Origin: Actinomycetospora lemnae
GTDB lineage: Bacteria; Actinomycetota; Actinomycetes; Mycobacteriales; Pseudonocardiaceae
Direction of reading: 5' to 3'
Assembly (NCBI RefSeq): GCF_028737315.1
Contig: NZ_JAQZAO010000007.1
Location: 1 to 64,000 of the forward strand
Length of the DNA stretch: 64,000 nucleotides
Shown: piece after piece, positions 18,822 through 27,524 of the stretch
How positions within the stretch are numbered: position 1 is the first letter of the stretch
Layout: each line of letters begins with the position of its first letter
Position numbers and translations under genes: made by a program
The notes under the pieces: model-generated
Databases searched by the model: none
Told to the model about the DNA's origin: nothing
The model's input: only the letters and a program-made list of their open reading frames with translations

Positions 18822-20597
18822 CTAGGTGATGCCGTGGGCCTGCAGCCACATCTCCAACAGTGCGACCTGCCACAGGGCGTTGGCCCCGAGGTTGGTCCGG
18901 CCGGAGTTCGGGTCGTCGAGCATCTCGGTGACGGCCTCCGGGCGGAAGAGCCCGCGCGACCTGGCCGCCGGGTCGCTCAGCGCGCCCCGCACGCGTTCGA
19001 GGACCGGCCCCGAGAGCTGCCGGATCGCCGGCACCGGGAAGTAGCCCTTCTTCCGGTCGATGATCTCGTCGGGCAGCACGCCGCGGGCCGCGGCCTTGAG
19101 CACGCCCTTGCCGCCGTCGGCGAGCTTGTACTCCGGCGGGCACGCGCCCATCGTCTCGACGAACTCGTGGTCGAGGAACGGCACGCGCGCCTCGAGGCCC
19201 CAGGCCATGGTCATGTTGTCGACGCGCTTCACCGGGTCGTCGACCAGCATGATCGTGGTGTCGAGGCGCAGGGCCGCGTCGACGGCGGAGTCCGCGCCGG
19301 GCCGGCCGAAGTGCTCGGCGACGAACGCGCGACTGACGTCGTCGTCGACCAGCGCCTCGGCGGTCAGGAGCTGGGCGACCTCGCTGTGCGGGCGGTCGAA
19401 GAACGCCTTCTGGTACGCGTCGAGGGCGCCGTCGCGCGGGATGCCGGCCAGCGGCGGGTACCAGTCGTAGCCGCCGAGGATCTCGTCCGCGCCCTGCCCG
19501 GACTGCACGACCTTGATCGACTTCGAGACCTCGCGCGAGAGCAGGTAGAAGGCGACGACGTCGTGGCTGACCATCGGCTCGGCCATCGCCGCGACCGCGC
19601 CCTCCAGCGCGTCGTCGGTCTCGTGCTTGGGCACCGTGAACCGCGTGTGGTCGGTGCCGTAGGTCTTCGCGACGAGGTCGGAGTAGTCGAACTCGTCGCC
19701 CCGCTCGCCGGCCTCGGACTCGAAGCCGATCGAGAACGTCTTGAGGTCCTTCTGGCCCATCTCGGCGAGCAGGGCCACGACGATCGACGAGTCGATGCCG
19801 CCGGAGAGCAGCACGCCGACCGGGACGTCGGCGACCATGCGCCGTTCGACAGCGGTGCGCAGCGAGGCGAGCGCGGTCTCCGCCCACTCCTGCTCGGTCT
19901 TCTCGCCGTGGCGCGTGAACTGCGGGGTCCAGTACAGCCAGTCGTCGGTGCCGCCGTCGGGGGAGACCGTGCGGACCGTCGCGGGCGGCAGCTTGCGGAC
20001 GCCCTGCAGGATCGTGCGCGGCGCGGGCACCACCGAGTGGAAGCTCATGTAGTGGTGCAGGGCGACGCGGTCGACGTCGGTGTTGAGCCCGCCGCCCGCG
20101 AGCAGCGCCGGCAGCGACGACGCGAAGCGCAGCGCGCCGGGCACCTGCGCGACGTAGAGCGGCTTGATGCCCAGCCGGTCGCGGCCGAGGACGAGCTCGC
20201 CGGTGCGCCGGTCGGCGACGGCGAACGCGAACATGCCCTTGAAGTGCTCGACGCAGGCCTTCCCCCAGCGGTGGAAGGCCTTGAGCAGCACCTCGGTGTC
20301 CGAGGTCGAGAAGAACCGGTAGCCCTCGGCGTGCAGCTCCTCGCGGAGCTGCTTGTAGTTGTAGATGATGCCGTTGAACACGGCGGTCAGGCCGAGCTCG
20401 GAGTCGACCATCGGCTGGGCGCCGGTCTCCGACAGGTCGATGATCTTCAGCCGCTGGTGGGCGAGGGCCAGGGGCCCGTGCCCGACCACACCCCAGCCGT
20501 CGGGTCCGCGGGGCTCGAGGACCTGGGCCATGTCGAGGACCGCCCCGACCTCGGCCGCCCGGCCGTCGAAGCGGAACTCACCGGCGATGCCGCACAA
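18822..20597 (-). CDS. Class II amidotransferase, N-acetylglutaminylglutamine amidotransferase-like (asparagine synthase fold)
   Basis: A 591-residue enzyme. After the initiator comes Cys (CGIAGEFRF), the N-terminal nucleophile that frees ammonia from glutamine; RGPDGWGV and NGIIYNYKQLREEL follow. The synthetase half has the ATP loop SGGIDSS near 265 and GQGADEILGGYDWY. Length and the phrases LMVADVPVGVLLSGG and RKKGYFPVP fit the NAGGN amidotransferase subgroup, which amidates a dipeptide carboxyl. TTG 20597 is chosen: GGAGGAGG lies 7 bp upstream and Cys must be residue 2; a longer start would bury the nucleophile. The ligase fusion gene ends 28 bp upstream. Confidence 0.87.
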   Translation of the reverse strand: MCGIAGEFRFDGRAAEVGAVLDMAQVLEPRGPDGWGVVGHGPLALAHQRLKIIDLSETGAQPMVDSELGLTAVFNGIIYNYKQLREELHAEGYRFFSTSDTEVLLKAFHRWGKACVEHFKGMFAFAVADRRTGELVLGRDRLGIKPLYVAQVPGALRFASSLPALLAGGGLNTDVDRVALHHYMSFHSVVPAPRTILQGVRKLPPATVRTVSPDGGTDDWLYWTPQFTRHGEKTEQEWAETALASLRTAVERRMVADVPVGVLLSGGIDSSIVVALLAEMGQKDLKTFSIGFESEAGERGDEFDYSDLVAKTYGTDHTRFTVPKHETDDALEGAVAAMAEPMVSHDVVAFYLLSREVSKSIKVVQSGQGADEILGGYDWYPPLAGIPRDGALDAYQKAFFDRPHSEVAQLLTAEALVDDDVSRAFVAEHFGRPGADSAVDAALRLDTTIMLVDDPVKRVDNMTMAWGLEARVPFLDHEFVETMGACPPEYKLADGGKGVLKAAARGVLPDEIIDRKKGYFPVPAIRQLSGPVLERVRGALSDPAARSRGLFRPEAVTEMLDDPNSGRTNLGANALWQVALLEMWLQAHGIT

Positions 20598-20625
20598 ACT
20601 CTGCCTCCTCCGGTCACCCGCGCCG

Positions 20626-23217
20626 TCAGCGCAGGATCCAGGTGTCCTTCGACCCGCCACCCCGCGAGGAGTTGACCACGAGCGAGTCGGCGGGCGCGAC
20701 CCGTGTCAACGGGGTCGGGAGCACGGTGGGGGTCGGCGCGAGGACGACGAACGCCCTCAGGTCGACGACCCGCGGCTCCAGCGCCGCGCCCGTGAACGTG
20801 GGGTGCGTGGAGATTCGGATGGTCTCCTGGGCGACGAAGCCGTTCGGGTCCGCGCGCACCGCCGCCGCGGCCTCCTCGAGCTCCCGCTCCTGCGCGTGGG
20901 GCCCGATGATGATCCCCTGCCCGCCGTAGCCGTCGACCGGCTTGAGGACGAGCTCGGACAGGTGCTCGAGGACGTACTCGCGCTGCTCCGGTTCGGCGCA
21001 CGACCAGGTCGGGACGGCCGCGAGCGTCGCCTTCTCGCCCAGGTAGTACTCGGTGAGGGCGGAGATGAAGGGGTAGACGCCCTTGTCGTCGACGAGCCCG
21101 TTGCCCGGCGCGTTCGCGAGGGTCAGGCGTCCGGTGCGCACGGCGTCCTGGATCGGCTCGCCGAGGCGGACACCGCTCGCGTCGGTGGCCTCGAACAGGA
21201 CCTCCTCGTCGATGCGCCGGTAGACGACGTCGACGGGGCGCCCGCTCTCCGCGATGGTGATCATCCCGGCGGCCGCGCGGAGCTCGCCCGGCGTGAGCAA
21301 CGGCACGCCCATCTCCTCGGCGAGCATGCGGTGCTCGAAGTACGCGGCGTCGCTCGGCCCCTCGGTGACGACGGCCAGCACCGGGTTGCTCCCCGCGGCC
21401 GGCGGCGCGCACGCCAGCAGCGCGTCGCGCAGCATCGCCGGGCCGTCGTCGGCGTCGAGGACGCCGTTCGGGGCCTGCAGCTCGGGCAGCACGCTGCGCA
21501 CCACGCGACGGTCGGCCATGGCGAACCCGATGCCCGACGGGATGCGCAGGTTGTCCTCGAGGACCTTCCACTCGCCCTCGCCGTCGCAGACGAGGTCCAG
21601 GCCGCTGACCAGCGCCCGCACCGCGCCGGGGTGCAGGTTCATCGCGGCCTCGTGCGGACGGGGCAGCCAGCGCAGCGCGCCCTCGGGCAGCACCCCGTCG
21701 CGCAGACACGCGCGCTCGCCGTGCAGGTCCTGCAGCAGCGCCTCGCACGTCCGCGCCCGCTGGACCAGGCCCTCGGTGAGCGTCGTCCACTCGCCGGCGG
21801 TGATCAGTCGGGGCACGAGGTCGAGCGGGAAGAGCCGCTCGGCGTCGTCGGACTGCGGGAAGAACATGCCGCGGGCGCGCTGCTCGGCGTCGCGGCTCTT
21901 CTCGTGCACCAGCAGCCCGGACGGCCCGATCCGCTCGAGGGTGGACACGAGCCACGAGTACGCCGGGCGCACGGTGCCGTCCTCGGCGACGGCCTCGTCG
22001 TACCCGGGCGAGGCGTAGTCGGCGAGCATCACCGGGGCGACGGTCGCCGAGACCGGCGCGTCGACCGGCGAGTCCGGGGCGCCGCGGGTCTCGGCGACGA
22101 GCATGTCGACGACGGCCTCGAGGTTGCCGCTGCGGTTGGCGCGCTGCCGCTGCCGCGCGGCCCAGCTGCCCCGGGCGAGCGCCTCGAGGGCCAGCTCCTC
22201 GACGACCGCGCGGTCGCCGGCCTCCTCGAGGTCGTCGGCGAGGTGGGCGAGCATGAGGCGCACCGCCCGCGACGGCGGCACGAGCTCGCGGCCCGGCACG
22301 TCGACGAGGTCGCCCTCGAGGCCCGAGCGCGCCGCTCGCCAGCTCGCGGCGCGCAGCAGCTCGGAGCGGTACTGCGGCGTCGGACGGCCCTCGAGGTGGG
22401 CGCGCACCCCGTGGCGCACGAGCGCGCGCGACAGCCCGGCGAGGAGCACGACGCCGTCGACGCTCGGGCTCGCGTCGCAGATGCGGACCTCGACCGTGTC
22501 CTGGTGCGCCGAGGGCCGCATGTCGAAATAGACCATGCCGGGGTCGGACATGGTCCCGGAGGCGAGCAGGTCGGCGATGAGCGCGTCGTACTCGGCGGCG
22601 TCGCGCAGGGGCGCCGGCGGACCGGCGGTGGGCCAGCGGTGCCAGGCGAGGGTGCGCGAGCTCGCGTAGCCGGTGTCCTCGCTCTTCCAGAACGGCGAGC
22701 TCGCCGAGAGCGCGAGCAGGATCGGCAGCCACGGCGCGCTGTGCTGCATCACGGTGATCGCCGCGTCCCGGTCGGGGACGTCGACGTGCACCTGGGTGCC
22801 GCAGATCTGCTGCTCGAAGGCGAGCACCTGGTACTCGTCGCGCATCCGCTCGTAGCGCGGCGAGGGCGTGATGCCCTCGGCGGAGCCGTCGATCAGCGGG
22901 ACGCTGCCGGCGCCGACGACACCCAGGCCGTGGTCGTCGGCGATGTTCGCGAGCATCCCGCGCAGCCGCACCAGGTCGGTGCGCAGGTCGGCGAGGTCGG
23001 AGGTCGGCGCGGAGTTGGTCTCGATGATCGAGGGCTTGAGCTCGGCGGCGAACGCCCCTTGGACACCGTCGTCGAGCGCCTGCAGCTCGTCGAGCATCTC
23101 GGGCACGCGCGGCACGGCCGAGCGCGTCTCGAGGTCGACGAGGTGGAACTCCTCCTCGACACCCATGACGACCTCGTGCGCGGGGGCCAGCCGATGGTCC
23201 GACGAACGCCTTGCCAT
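20626..23217 (-). CDS. Fusion of carboxylate-amine ligase (GCS2/YbdK) and circularly permuted ATP-grasp
   Basis: An 863-residue two-domain protein. Residues 1-375 are the glutamate-cysteine ligase 2 family (MGVEEEFHLVDLETR, AELKPSIIETNSAPT, CGTQVHVDVPDRDAAI, VEVRICDASPS). Residues 395-863 are a circularly permuted ATP-grasp (ADYASPGYDEAVAEDG, WKVLEDNLRIPSGIGFAM, LANAPGNGLVDDKGVYPF, LVLKPVDGYGGQGI). Both domains form amide bonds using ATP. Together with the downstream amidotransferase and peptidase this could make an amidated dipeptide, perhaps a compatible solute; the product is inference. ATG 23217; no strong ribosome site. Transcribed away from rpiB. Confidence 0.88.
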   Translation of the reverse strand: MARRSSDHRLAPAHEVVMGVEEEFHLVDLETRSAVPRVPEMLDELQALDDGVQGAFAAELKPSIIETNSAPTSDLADLRTDLVRLRGMLANIADDHGLGVVGAGSVPLIDGSAEGITPSPRYERMRDEYQVLAFEQQICGTQVHVDVPDRDAAITVMQHSAPWLPILLALSASSPFWKSEDTGYASSRTLAWHRWPTAGPPAPLRDAAEYDALIADLLASGTMSDPGMVYFDMRPSAHQDTVEVRICDASPSVDGVVLLAGLSRALVRHGVRAHLEGRPTPQYRSELLRAASWRAARSGLEGDLVDVPGRELVPPSRAVRLMLAHLADDLEEAGDRAVVEELALEALARGSWAARQRQRANRSGNLEAVVDMLVAETRGAPDSPVDAPVSATVAPVMLADYASPGYDEAVAEDGTVRPAYSWLVSTLERIGPSGLLVHEKSRDAEQRARGMFFPQSDDAERLFPLDLVPRLITAGEWTTLTEGLVQRARTCEALLQDLHGERACLRDGVLPEGALRWLPRPHEAAMNLHPGAVRALVSGLDLVCDGEGEWKVLEDNLRIPSGIGFAMADRRVVRSVLPELQAPNGVLDADDGPAMLRDALLACAPPAAGSNPVLAVVTEGPSDAAYFEHRMLAEEMGVPLLTPGELRAAAGMITIAESGRPVDVVYRRIDEEVLFEATDASGVRLGEPIQDAVRTGRLTLANAPGNGLVDDKGVYPFISALTEYYLGEKATLAAVPTWSCAEPEQREYVLEHLSELVLKPVDGYGGQGIIIGPHAQERELEEAAAAVRADPNGFVAQETIRISTHPTFTGAALEPRVVDLRAFVVLAPTPTVLPTPLTRVAPADSLVVNSSRGGGSKDTWILR

Positions 23218-23314
23218 AGCGGGCCAACCTACGATCGATGTGTCACGGCGATGTTTCCGAGCGCGTCCCCACTACCCCCGCGGCGGTCCGCATCACACCT
23301 GACAGACTGCGCGG

Positions 23315-23785
23315 GTGCGCGTCTTCCTCGGATCGGACCACGCGGGTTTCGAGCTCAAGGCCCACCTGCTGCGCGAACTGGCGCAGGCGGGGCACGACGT
23401 CGTCGACGTCGGGCCGGCCGAGTTCGATCCGAACGACGACTATCCGCCGTACTGCGTCGAGACCGGTCGCCGGACCGTCGCCGAGCAGGGCGCCCGGGGC
23501 GTCGTCATCGGCGGGTCGGGCAACGGCGAGCAGATCGCGGCGAACAAGGTGCCCGGCTGCCGCGCCGCGCTGGCCTGGAGCGTCGAGACCGCGCAGCTCG
23601 CCCGCAAGCACAACGACGCGCAGGTGGTCGCCGTGGGCGCGCGGATGCACAGCCTCGAGCAGGCCACCGAGATCGTGACCGCGTTCCTCGCCACCGGGTT
23701 CGAGGGCGGCCGCCACCAGCGGCGCATCGCCATGCTCACCGCCTACGAGCAGACGGGCGAGCCCCCGGCGCTGCCGCAGGACTGA
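23315..23785 (+). CDS. rpiB: Ribose-5-phosphate isomerase B
   Basis: A 156-residue enzyme interconverting ribose 5-phosphate and ribulose 5-phosphate in the pentose phosphate pathway. LGSDHAGFELK at the N-terminus, a GGSGNGEQIAANKVPG loop near 68 and KHNDAQVVAVGARM are hallmarks of the actinobacterial subgroup. GTG 23315. The next gene, Nei2-like, starts 29 bp after its stop; the same pair occurs in Mycobacterium tuberculosis. Confidence 0.95.
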   Translation: MRVFLGSDHAGFELKAHLLRELAQAGHDVVDVGPAEFDPNDDYPPYCVETGRRTVAEQGARGVVIGGSGNGEQIAANKVPGCRAALAWSVETAQLARKHNDAQVVAVGARMHSLEQATEIVTAFLATGFEGGRHQRRIAMLTAYEQTGEPPALPQD

Positions 23786-23814
23786 GGGCACCGGCCGCGG
23801 GGTAGGCACGCCGG

Positions 23815-24630
23815 GTGCCCGAAGGCCACACCATCCGCCGTCTCGCGAGCACGCACACGCGGCGGTTCGTCGGGCACGAGGTCGCGGTGTCGTCGCCGCA
23901 GGGTCGCTTCGCCCGCGACGCCGAGCTCGTCGACGGCCGGGTGCTGCGCGCCGCCGACGCCCACGGCAAGCACCTGTTCCACGTCTACGCCGACGACCTC
24001 GTCGTCCACGTGCACCTCGGGCTCTACGGCAAGTTCTCCACGCACCGCGGCGACGTGACGCCCCCGCGCGGGCAGGTGCGCATGCGCATGGTCGGTCCGA
24101 CGCACTGGGCCGACCTGCGCGGTCCGATCGCCTGCGAGGTGCTCACCGAGGGCGAGGTCGACGGCCTGCGCTCTCGCCTGGGCGCCGATCCCTTGCGCGA
24201 CGACGCCGACCCCGAGACCGCCTGGGCCCGCATCTCCCGCTCGCGCGCGCCGCTGGCGACGTTGCTCATGGACCAGTCGGTGATCGCCGGCGTCGGCAAC
24301 GTCTATCGCGCCGAGGTCCTCTTCCGGCACGGCCTCGACCCGCTGCTGCCCGGCCGCGAGCTCGGGCGGGAGCGGTGGGAGGCGGTGTGGGGCGACCTCG
24401 TGGCGCTCCTCGCCGACGGCGTGCGCCGCGGCGCGATCGACACCGTGCGTCCCGAGCACCGCTCCTGTGATCACGCGCACGACCAGCCGCACGGTCGCAG
24501 CTGTGGCCGTGAGGTGTACGTGTACCGCCGCACGGGCCAGCCGTGCCGCGTCTGCGGCACCGAGGTCTCGAAGCGCACGCACGCGAGTCGCAACCTGTTC
24601 TGGTGCGCTCGATGCCAGTCCGCGACCTGA
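23815..24630 (+). CDS. Fpg/Nei-family DNA glycosylase-lyase (Nei2-like)
   Basis: A 271-residue base-excision repair enzyme that removes oxidised pyrimidines or purines and cuts the abasic site. It starts MPEGHTIRR: after removal of Met, Pro1 is the nucleophile and Glu2 the acid. The helix-two-turn-helix segment LMDQSVIAGVGNVYRAEVLF is near 155-175. The C-terminal zinc finger has CRVCG and CARCQ cysteine pairs. GTG start, 29 bp after rpiB. HxH-rich substitution (SCDHAHDQPHGRSCG) before the finger is unusual but not disruptive. Confidence 0.92.
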   Translation: MPEGHTIRRLASTHTRRFVGHEVAVSSPQGRFARDAELVDGRVLRAADAHGKHLFHVYADDLVVHVHLGLYGKFSTHRGDVTPPRGQVRMRMVGPTHWADLRGPIACEVLTEGEVDGLRSRLGADPLRDDADPETAWARISRSRAPLATLLMDQSVIAGVGNVYRAEVLFRHGLDPLLPGRELGRERWEAVWGDLVALLADGVRRGAIDTVRPEHRSCDHAHDQPHGRSCGREVYVYRRTGQPCRVCGTEVSKRTHASRNLFWCARCQSAT

Positions 24631-24658
24631 CCGTTACGTTTCGCGCCCCGCGACCGAT

Positions 24659-24680
24659 GCGTCACTCAGGAGGGTGACGC
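24659..24680. terminator. Hairpin after the glycosylase gene
   Basis: A 7-bp perfect stem (GCGTCAC / GTGACGC) with an 8-nt loop, 29 bp after the stop at 24630. It is short and lacks a T run, so confidence is modest. Confidence 0.4.
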
Positions 24681-24769
24681 GTGCCCCGTCCGGGGTGGGG
24701 GTCCGGGACGCGCGTCGTCCGATCGAGTTGACTGTGTCCGGGTCGTACGGCCCGACGAGGGAGGTGGGC

Positions 24770-26194
24770 GTGGCCCGGGAGAGGCAGCGGACCGGGGCTC
24801 GATCCACCGAGGGTCGCCCGCGTCGCCCGCGGTGGCAGCTGACCACCCGCTCGCGGTTCTCGGTCCTGCTCGGTGTCGCGGGCCTCGCGGTGGCCGGCGT
24901 GCAGCTCGTGATGCTCAGCGATCCGCCGACCGTCGTGCAGCTCGTCGTCGTCGCCTTCTGGAGCCTCGTGGGCTTCGGGTACCTCTGCTCCGCAGCCGCC
25001 CAGCAGCTCTTCGCGCGACGCAAGCCCGCGCCGGCTCCCGTCGCCGCGGCGCCGGTCGAGGAGATCGTGCCGGTGCCGGTGCGCCCGGCCCGGCCCCGGC
25101 CGCGGCGGGAGGAGGCCGGTGCGGCCCCTCGTGGTGACGGGGAGCAGCCCGATCGTCCCGAGCCGGCGGCGACGCGCGATCGAGCGCGGACCGAGGCGGT
25201 GCGGCCGCCTGCTCCGGCGTCCTCCGCGGCGGCTCCCACGTCGGGCCCGCCCCGGCCGGCCGCGTCAGGAGCCCCGGTGTCGGCGGAGGCCGGCGGGTCC
25301 ACGCGGGTCGCGATCCGGTCCAAGCGGCCGGCCTCCGCGGCGACCGCGGTGACGCCGTCCACGACCACGGCCACGTCGGCGCCCACCACGACGTCCACCA
25401 CGTCCACCACGACGTCCACCACGACCTCGGTCGCGACCCCGCGCGCTGCCGCGCACCGCGGTGCGCCGACGCGCCCGGGTACCGGCCCGGCACCCGCGCC
25501 CACCGCCGCGGTGCCCGCCGCCGCGGTGCCCGCCGCGCCGCACCCGCCGAGACCGGCCGGGACGCCGCCCCGGACCCCGGCCCCCTCCGTCGCCCCGACG
25601 ATGGCCCCGTCCGTGCCCCCGTCCGTGCCCCCGTCCGTGCCCCCGGCGGCTGGCGCGTCCGCTGCCCCGCCCTCGCCGGCCCGGCCCGCCGCGCAGGCGC
25701 CCCGCGCGGGGCGTCCGGCACCCGCCGCCACGCCCTTCGCCGAGGACCGCACCGACGCCTTCCGCGTCCGGTCCGCTCCCGCGCGGCGGGCCGCACGGCA
25801 CGACGCCGACGGGACGGCCCTGGCCGGGCTGGACAGCTTCGCCTCGGCACTGTCGTTCGGTGCGCCGAGCGCGGGCGGCGCGACCGGCCGGTCGCGCCGG
25901 TACAGCCCGACCGGCGAGCACCCGGCGGTCGACCCGCTCGCGGCGCCCCCCGACCCCGCGCCGGCGCCGCGGACGTCGTCGCCGTTGTCGGGCCCGCTGC
26001 CCACCGCGCCGGCCACCCCGTCGGCCACCCCGTCGGCCACCCGCAGCCGCCACGCCGCCGACGACACCCCGCCGCCCCGGCGGGCCCGGCACGCGGCCGA
26101 CGTCGAGGACCCGGTGGCGGCGCGCCGCGGCCGGCCCGGGCCGAACGCGGGGCGCCACGCGACCCCGGCCGGCACCCCGGGCTCGGGACGGTAG
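24770..26194 (+). CDS. Hypothetical membrane protein with long low-complexity tail
   Basis: About 474 residues; not recognised. A basic N-terminus (ERQRTGARSTEGRPRRPRW) leads to two membrane helices near 28-50 and 55-85 (FSVLLGVAGLAVAGVQLVML; VVQLVVVAFWSLVGFGYLCS). The remaining 390 residues are Pro/Ala/Thr/Arg-rich: a run of alternating TTS near 205-225, four PSVP units near 280-295, and SATPSATPSATR near 425. GTG 24770 follows GAGGGAGG. The antisense strand is also open over the same span (24634-26175), but has no comparable start site or membrane signal. The repeats suggest a disordered cytoplasmic or cell-wall-spanning tail. Confidence 0.55.
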   Translation: MARERQRTGARSTEGRPRRPRWQLTTRSRFSVLLGVAGLAVAGVQLVMLSDPPTVVQLVVVAFWSLVGFGYLCSAAAQQLFARRKPAPAPVAAAPVEEIVPVPVRPARPRPRREEAGAAPRGDGEQPDRPEPAATRDRARTEAVRPPAPASSAAAPTSGPPRPAASGAPVSAEAGGSTRVAIRSKRPASAATAVTPSTTTATSAPTTTSTTSTTTSTTTSVATPRAAAHRGAPTRPGTGPAPAPTAAVPAAAVPAAPHPPRPAGTPPRTPAPSVAPTMAPSVPPSVPPSVPPAAGASAAPPSPARPAAQAPRAGRPAPAATPFAEDRTDAFRVRSAPARRAARHDADGTALAGLDSFASALSFGAPSAGGATGRSRRYSPTGEHPAVDPLAAPPDPAPAPRTSSPLSGPLPTAPATPSATPSATRSRHAADDTPPPRRARHAADVEDPVAARRGRPGPNAGRHATPAGTPGSGR

Positions 26195-26234
26195 CCTCGC
26201 GGGTGCCCGATCCGTCCCCTTCGTGAGGAACGTG

Positions 26235-26381
26235 ATGACCGAGCCCGCCGAGCGCACCGACCCCACCGAGGGCGCCTCCGAGCCCGGGGTGACCACGCAC
26301 CGGCCCTGGATCCGCGTCGTCACGATCGTCGTCCTCGCGGTGTTCGTGCTGGCGACCCTGGTGAGCGCGCTCGCCCTGTAG
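26235..26381 (+). CDS. Small single-pass membrane protein (48 aa)
   Basis: Forty-eight residues: an acidic N-terminus (MTEPAERTDPTEGASEPG) then one membrane helix, IRVVTIVVLAVFVLATLVSA. ATG 26235 has GAGGAAC upstream. It lies 40 bp after the low-complexity membrane protein and 14 bp before the MmcQ/YjbR gene. Function unknown. Confidence 0.6.
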   Translation: MTEPAERTDPTEGASEPGVTTHRPWIRVVTIVVLAVFVLATLVSALAL

Positions 26382-26395
26382 GCAGGATCGCGGGC

Positions 26396-26770
26396 GTGGA
26401 CCCCGACGAGCTGCTCGCCCGCATGCGGGAGGTCTGCCTCGCGCTGCCCGAGGCGACCGAGAAGGTCAGCCACGGCTCGCCGTCGTGGTTCGTGCGCAGG
26501 ATGTTCGCGAGCTGGGTCCCGTACCACCACGGGGACGAGCACCTCGCGATCTGGGTGGCCGCGCCCGAGGGCGCCCAGCAGGACATGGTCGACGCCGAGC
26601 CCGCCCGCTTCTTCGTGCCGCCCTACGTCGGGCACCGGGGCTGGCTCGGCCTGCGCCTCGACGTCGAGCCGGGCGGGCCGGACTGGGACGAGGTCCGCGG
26701 GGTCGTCACCGACGCCTACCGCTGCGTGGCCCCGAAGCGGCTGGTCGCGCAGCTCGACCCGACGGCTTGA
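26396..26770 (+). CDS. MmcQ/YjbR family DNA-binding-like protein
   Basis: A 124-residue cytoplasmic protein. LPEATEKVSHGSPSWFVRRMFASW and FFVPPYVGHRGWLGLRLD are typical of the YjbR/CyaY-like fold family, including the near-invariant GHRGW. The fold resembles double-wing DNA-binding proteins but the function is not established. GTG 26396; 14 bp after the small membrane protein, so probably co-transcribed. The next gene starts 34 bp later. Confidence 0.88.
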   Translation: MDPDELLARMREVCLALPEATEKVSHGSPSWFVRRMFASWVPYHHGDEHLAIWVAAPEGAQQDMVDAEPARFFVPPYVGHRGWLGLRLDVEPGGPDWDEVRGVVTDAYRCVAPKRLVAQLDPTA

Positions 26771-26804
26771 CCTCGACCTTGCTCGAGGTCACACCCTGTC
26801 CGTC

Positions 26805-27521
26805 ATGAGCACCGACCTGCCGCCCCTGCCCGACGACGCGACGCGGGTGCTGGCCGTCGCCGCCCACCCCGACGACCTCGAGTACGGCACCGCCGCCGCG
26901 GTCGCCCGGTGGACCGCCGAGGGGAAGGACGTGTCGTACCTGCTGGTCACGCGCGGCGAGGCCGGCATCCACGACCTCCCGCCGGCGAAGGCCGCCGTCG
27001 TGCGCGAGGACGAGGAACGCCGCAGCGCGGCCGCGGTCGGGGTGCGCGACGTGCGCTTCCTCGACGACCACCGCGACGGCGTCGTCGTCGAGGGCCCGGC
27101 ACTGCGCCGCGACATCGCGCGGGAGATCCGCCGGGTGCGCCCGGAGCTTGTCGTCGTCAACAGCCACCACGAGACGTTCGGGCCGGGCCTGTGGAACAGC
27201 GCCGACCACCGGGCGGTCGGGCGCGCGACGATCGACGCCGTCGGCGACGCGGGCAACCGCTGGATCTTCCCCGAGCTCGTCGACGAGGGCTTCGAGCCGT
27301 GGCCGGGAGTGCGGCACGTCGCGGTGGCCGCGTCGACGCAGCCGACCCACGTCGTCGACGTGACGGGGTACCGGGAGGCCGCGATCGCCTCGCTCGCCGA
27401 GCACGCGACCTACCTCGCGGCCCTCGACCCGCGCCCGGTCGCCGAGCAGGCCCGCGAGGTCGTGGTGATGACGACGGGGGGCGACGGCCCGCCGCGCGTG
27501 GCGTTCGAGGTCTTCGGCTGA
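26805..27521 (+). CDS. PIG-L/LmbE family zinc deacetylase
   Basis: A 238-residue hydrolase of the family that includes MshB and Mca. The zinc motif AHPDD is near residue 23, with a further pair of His residues in VVNSHHETFG, and a TRGEAG loop. It should remove an acetyl or acyl group from an N-acylated sugar or conjugate. The substrate is unknown; the length (238) is shorter than MshB. ATG 26805. Converges with the SGNH hydrolase gene, the stops being only 3 bp apart. Confidence 0.88.
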   Translation: MSTDLPPLPDDATRVLAVAAHPDDLEYGTAAAVARWTAEGKDVSYLLVTRGEAGIHDLPPAKAAVVREDEERRSAAAVGVRDVRFLDDHRDGVVVEGPALRRDIAREIRRVRPELVVVNSHHETFGPGLWNSADHRAVGRATIDAVGDAGNRWIFPELVDEGFEPWPGVRHVAVAASTQPTHVVDVTGYREAAIASLAEHATYLAALDPRPVAEQAREVVVMTTGGDGPPRVAFEVFG

Positions 27522-27524
27522 CCG

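Noticed and set aside
25370-25660. Short tandem runs as a possible CRISPR array
   Set aside because: Units are 6-15 bp, in frame with an open reading frame and without spacers; they are protein-coding low complexity.
24634-26175. Minus-strand frame across the low-complexity membrane protein
   Set aside because: It has no ribosome site and no membrane or family signal; the plus frame has both a start and two helices.
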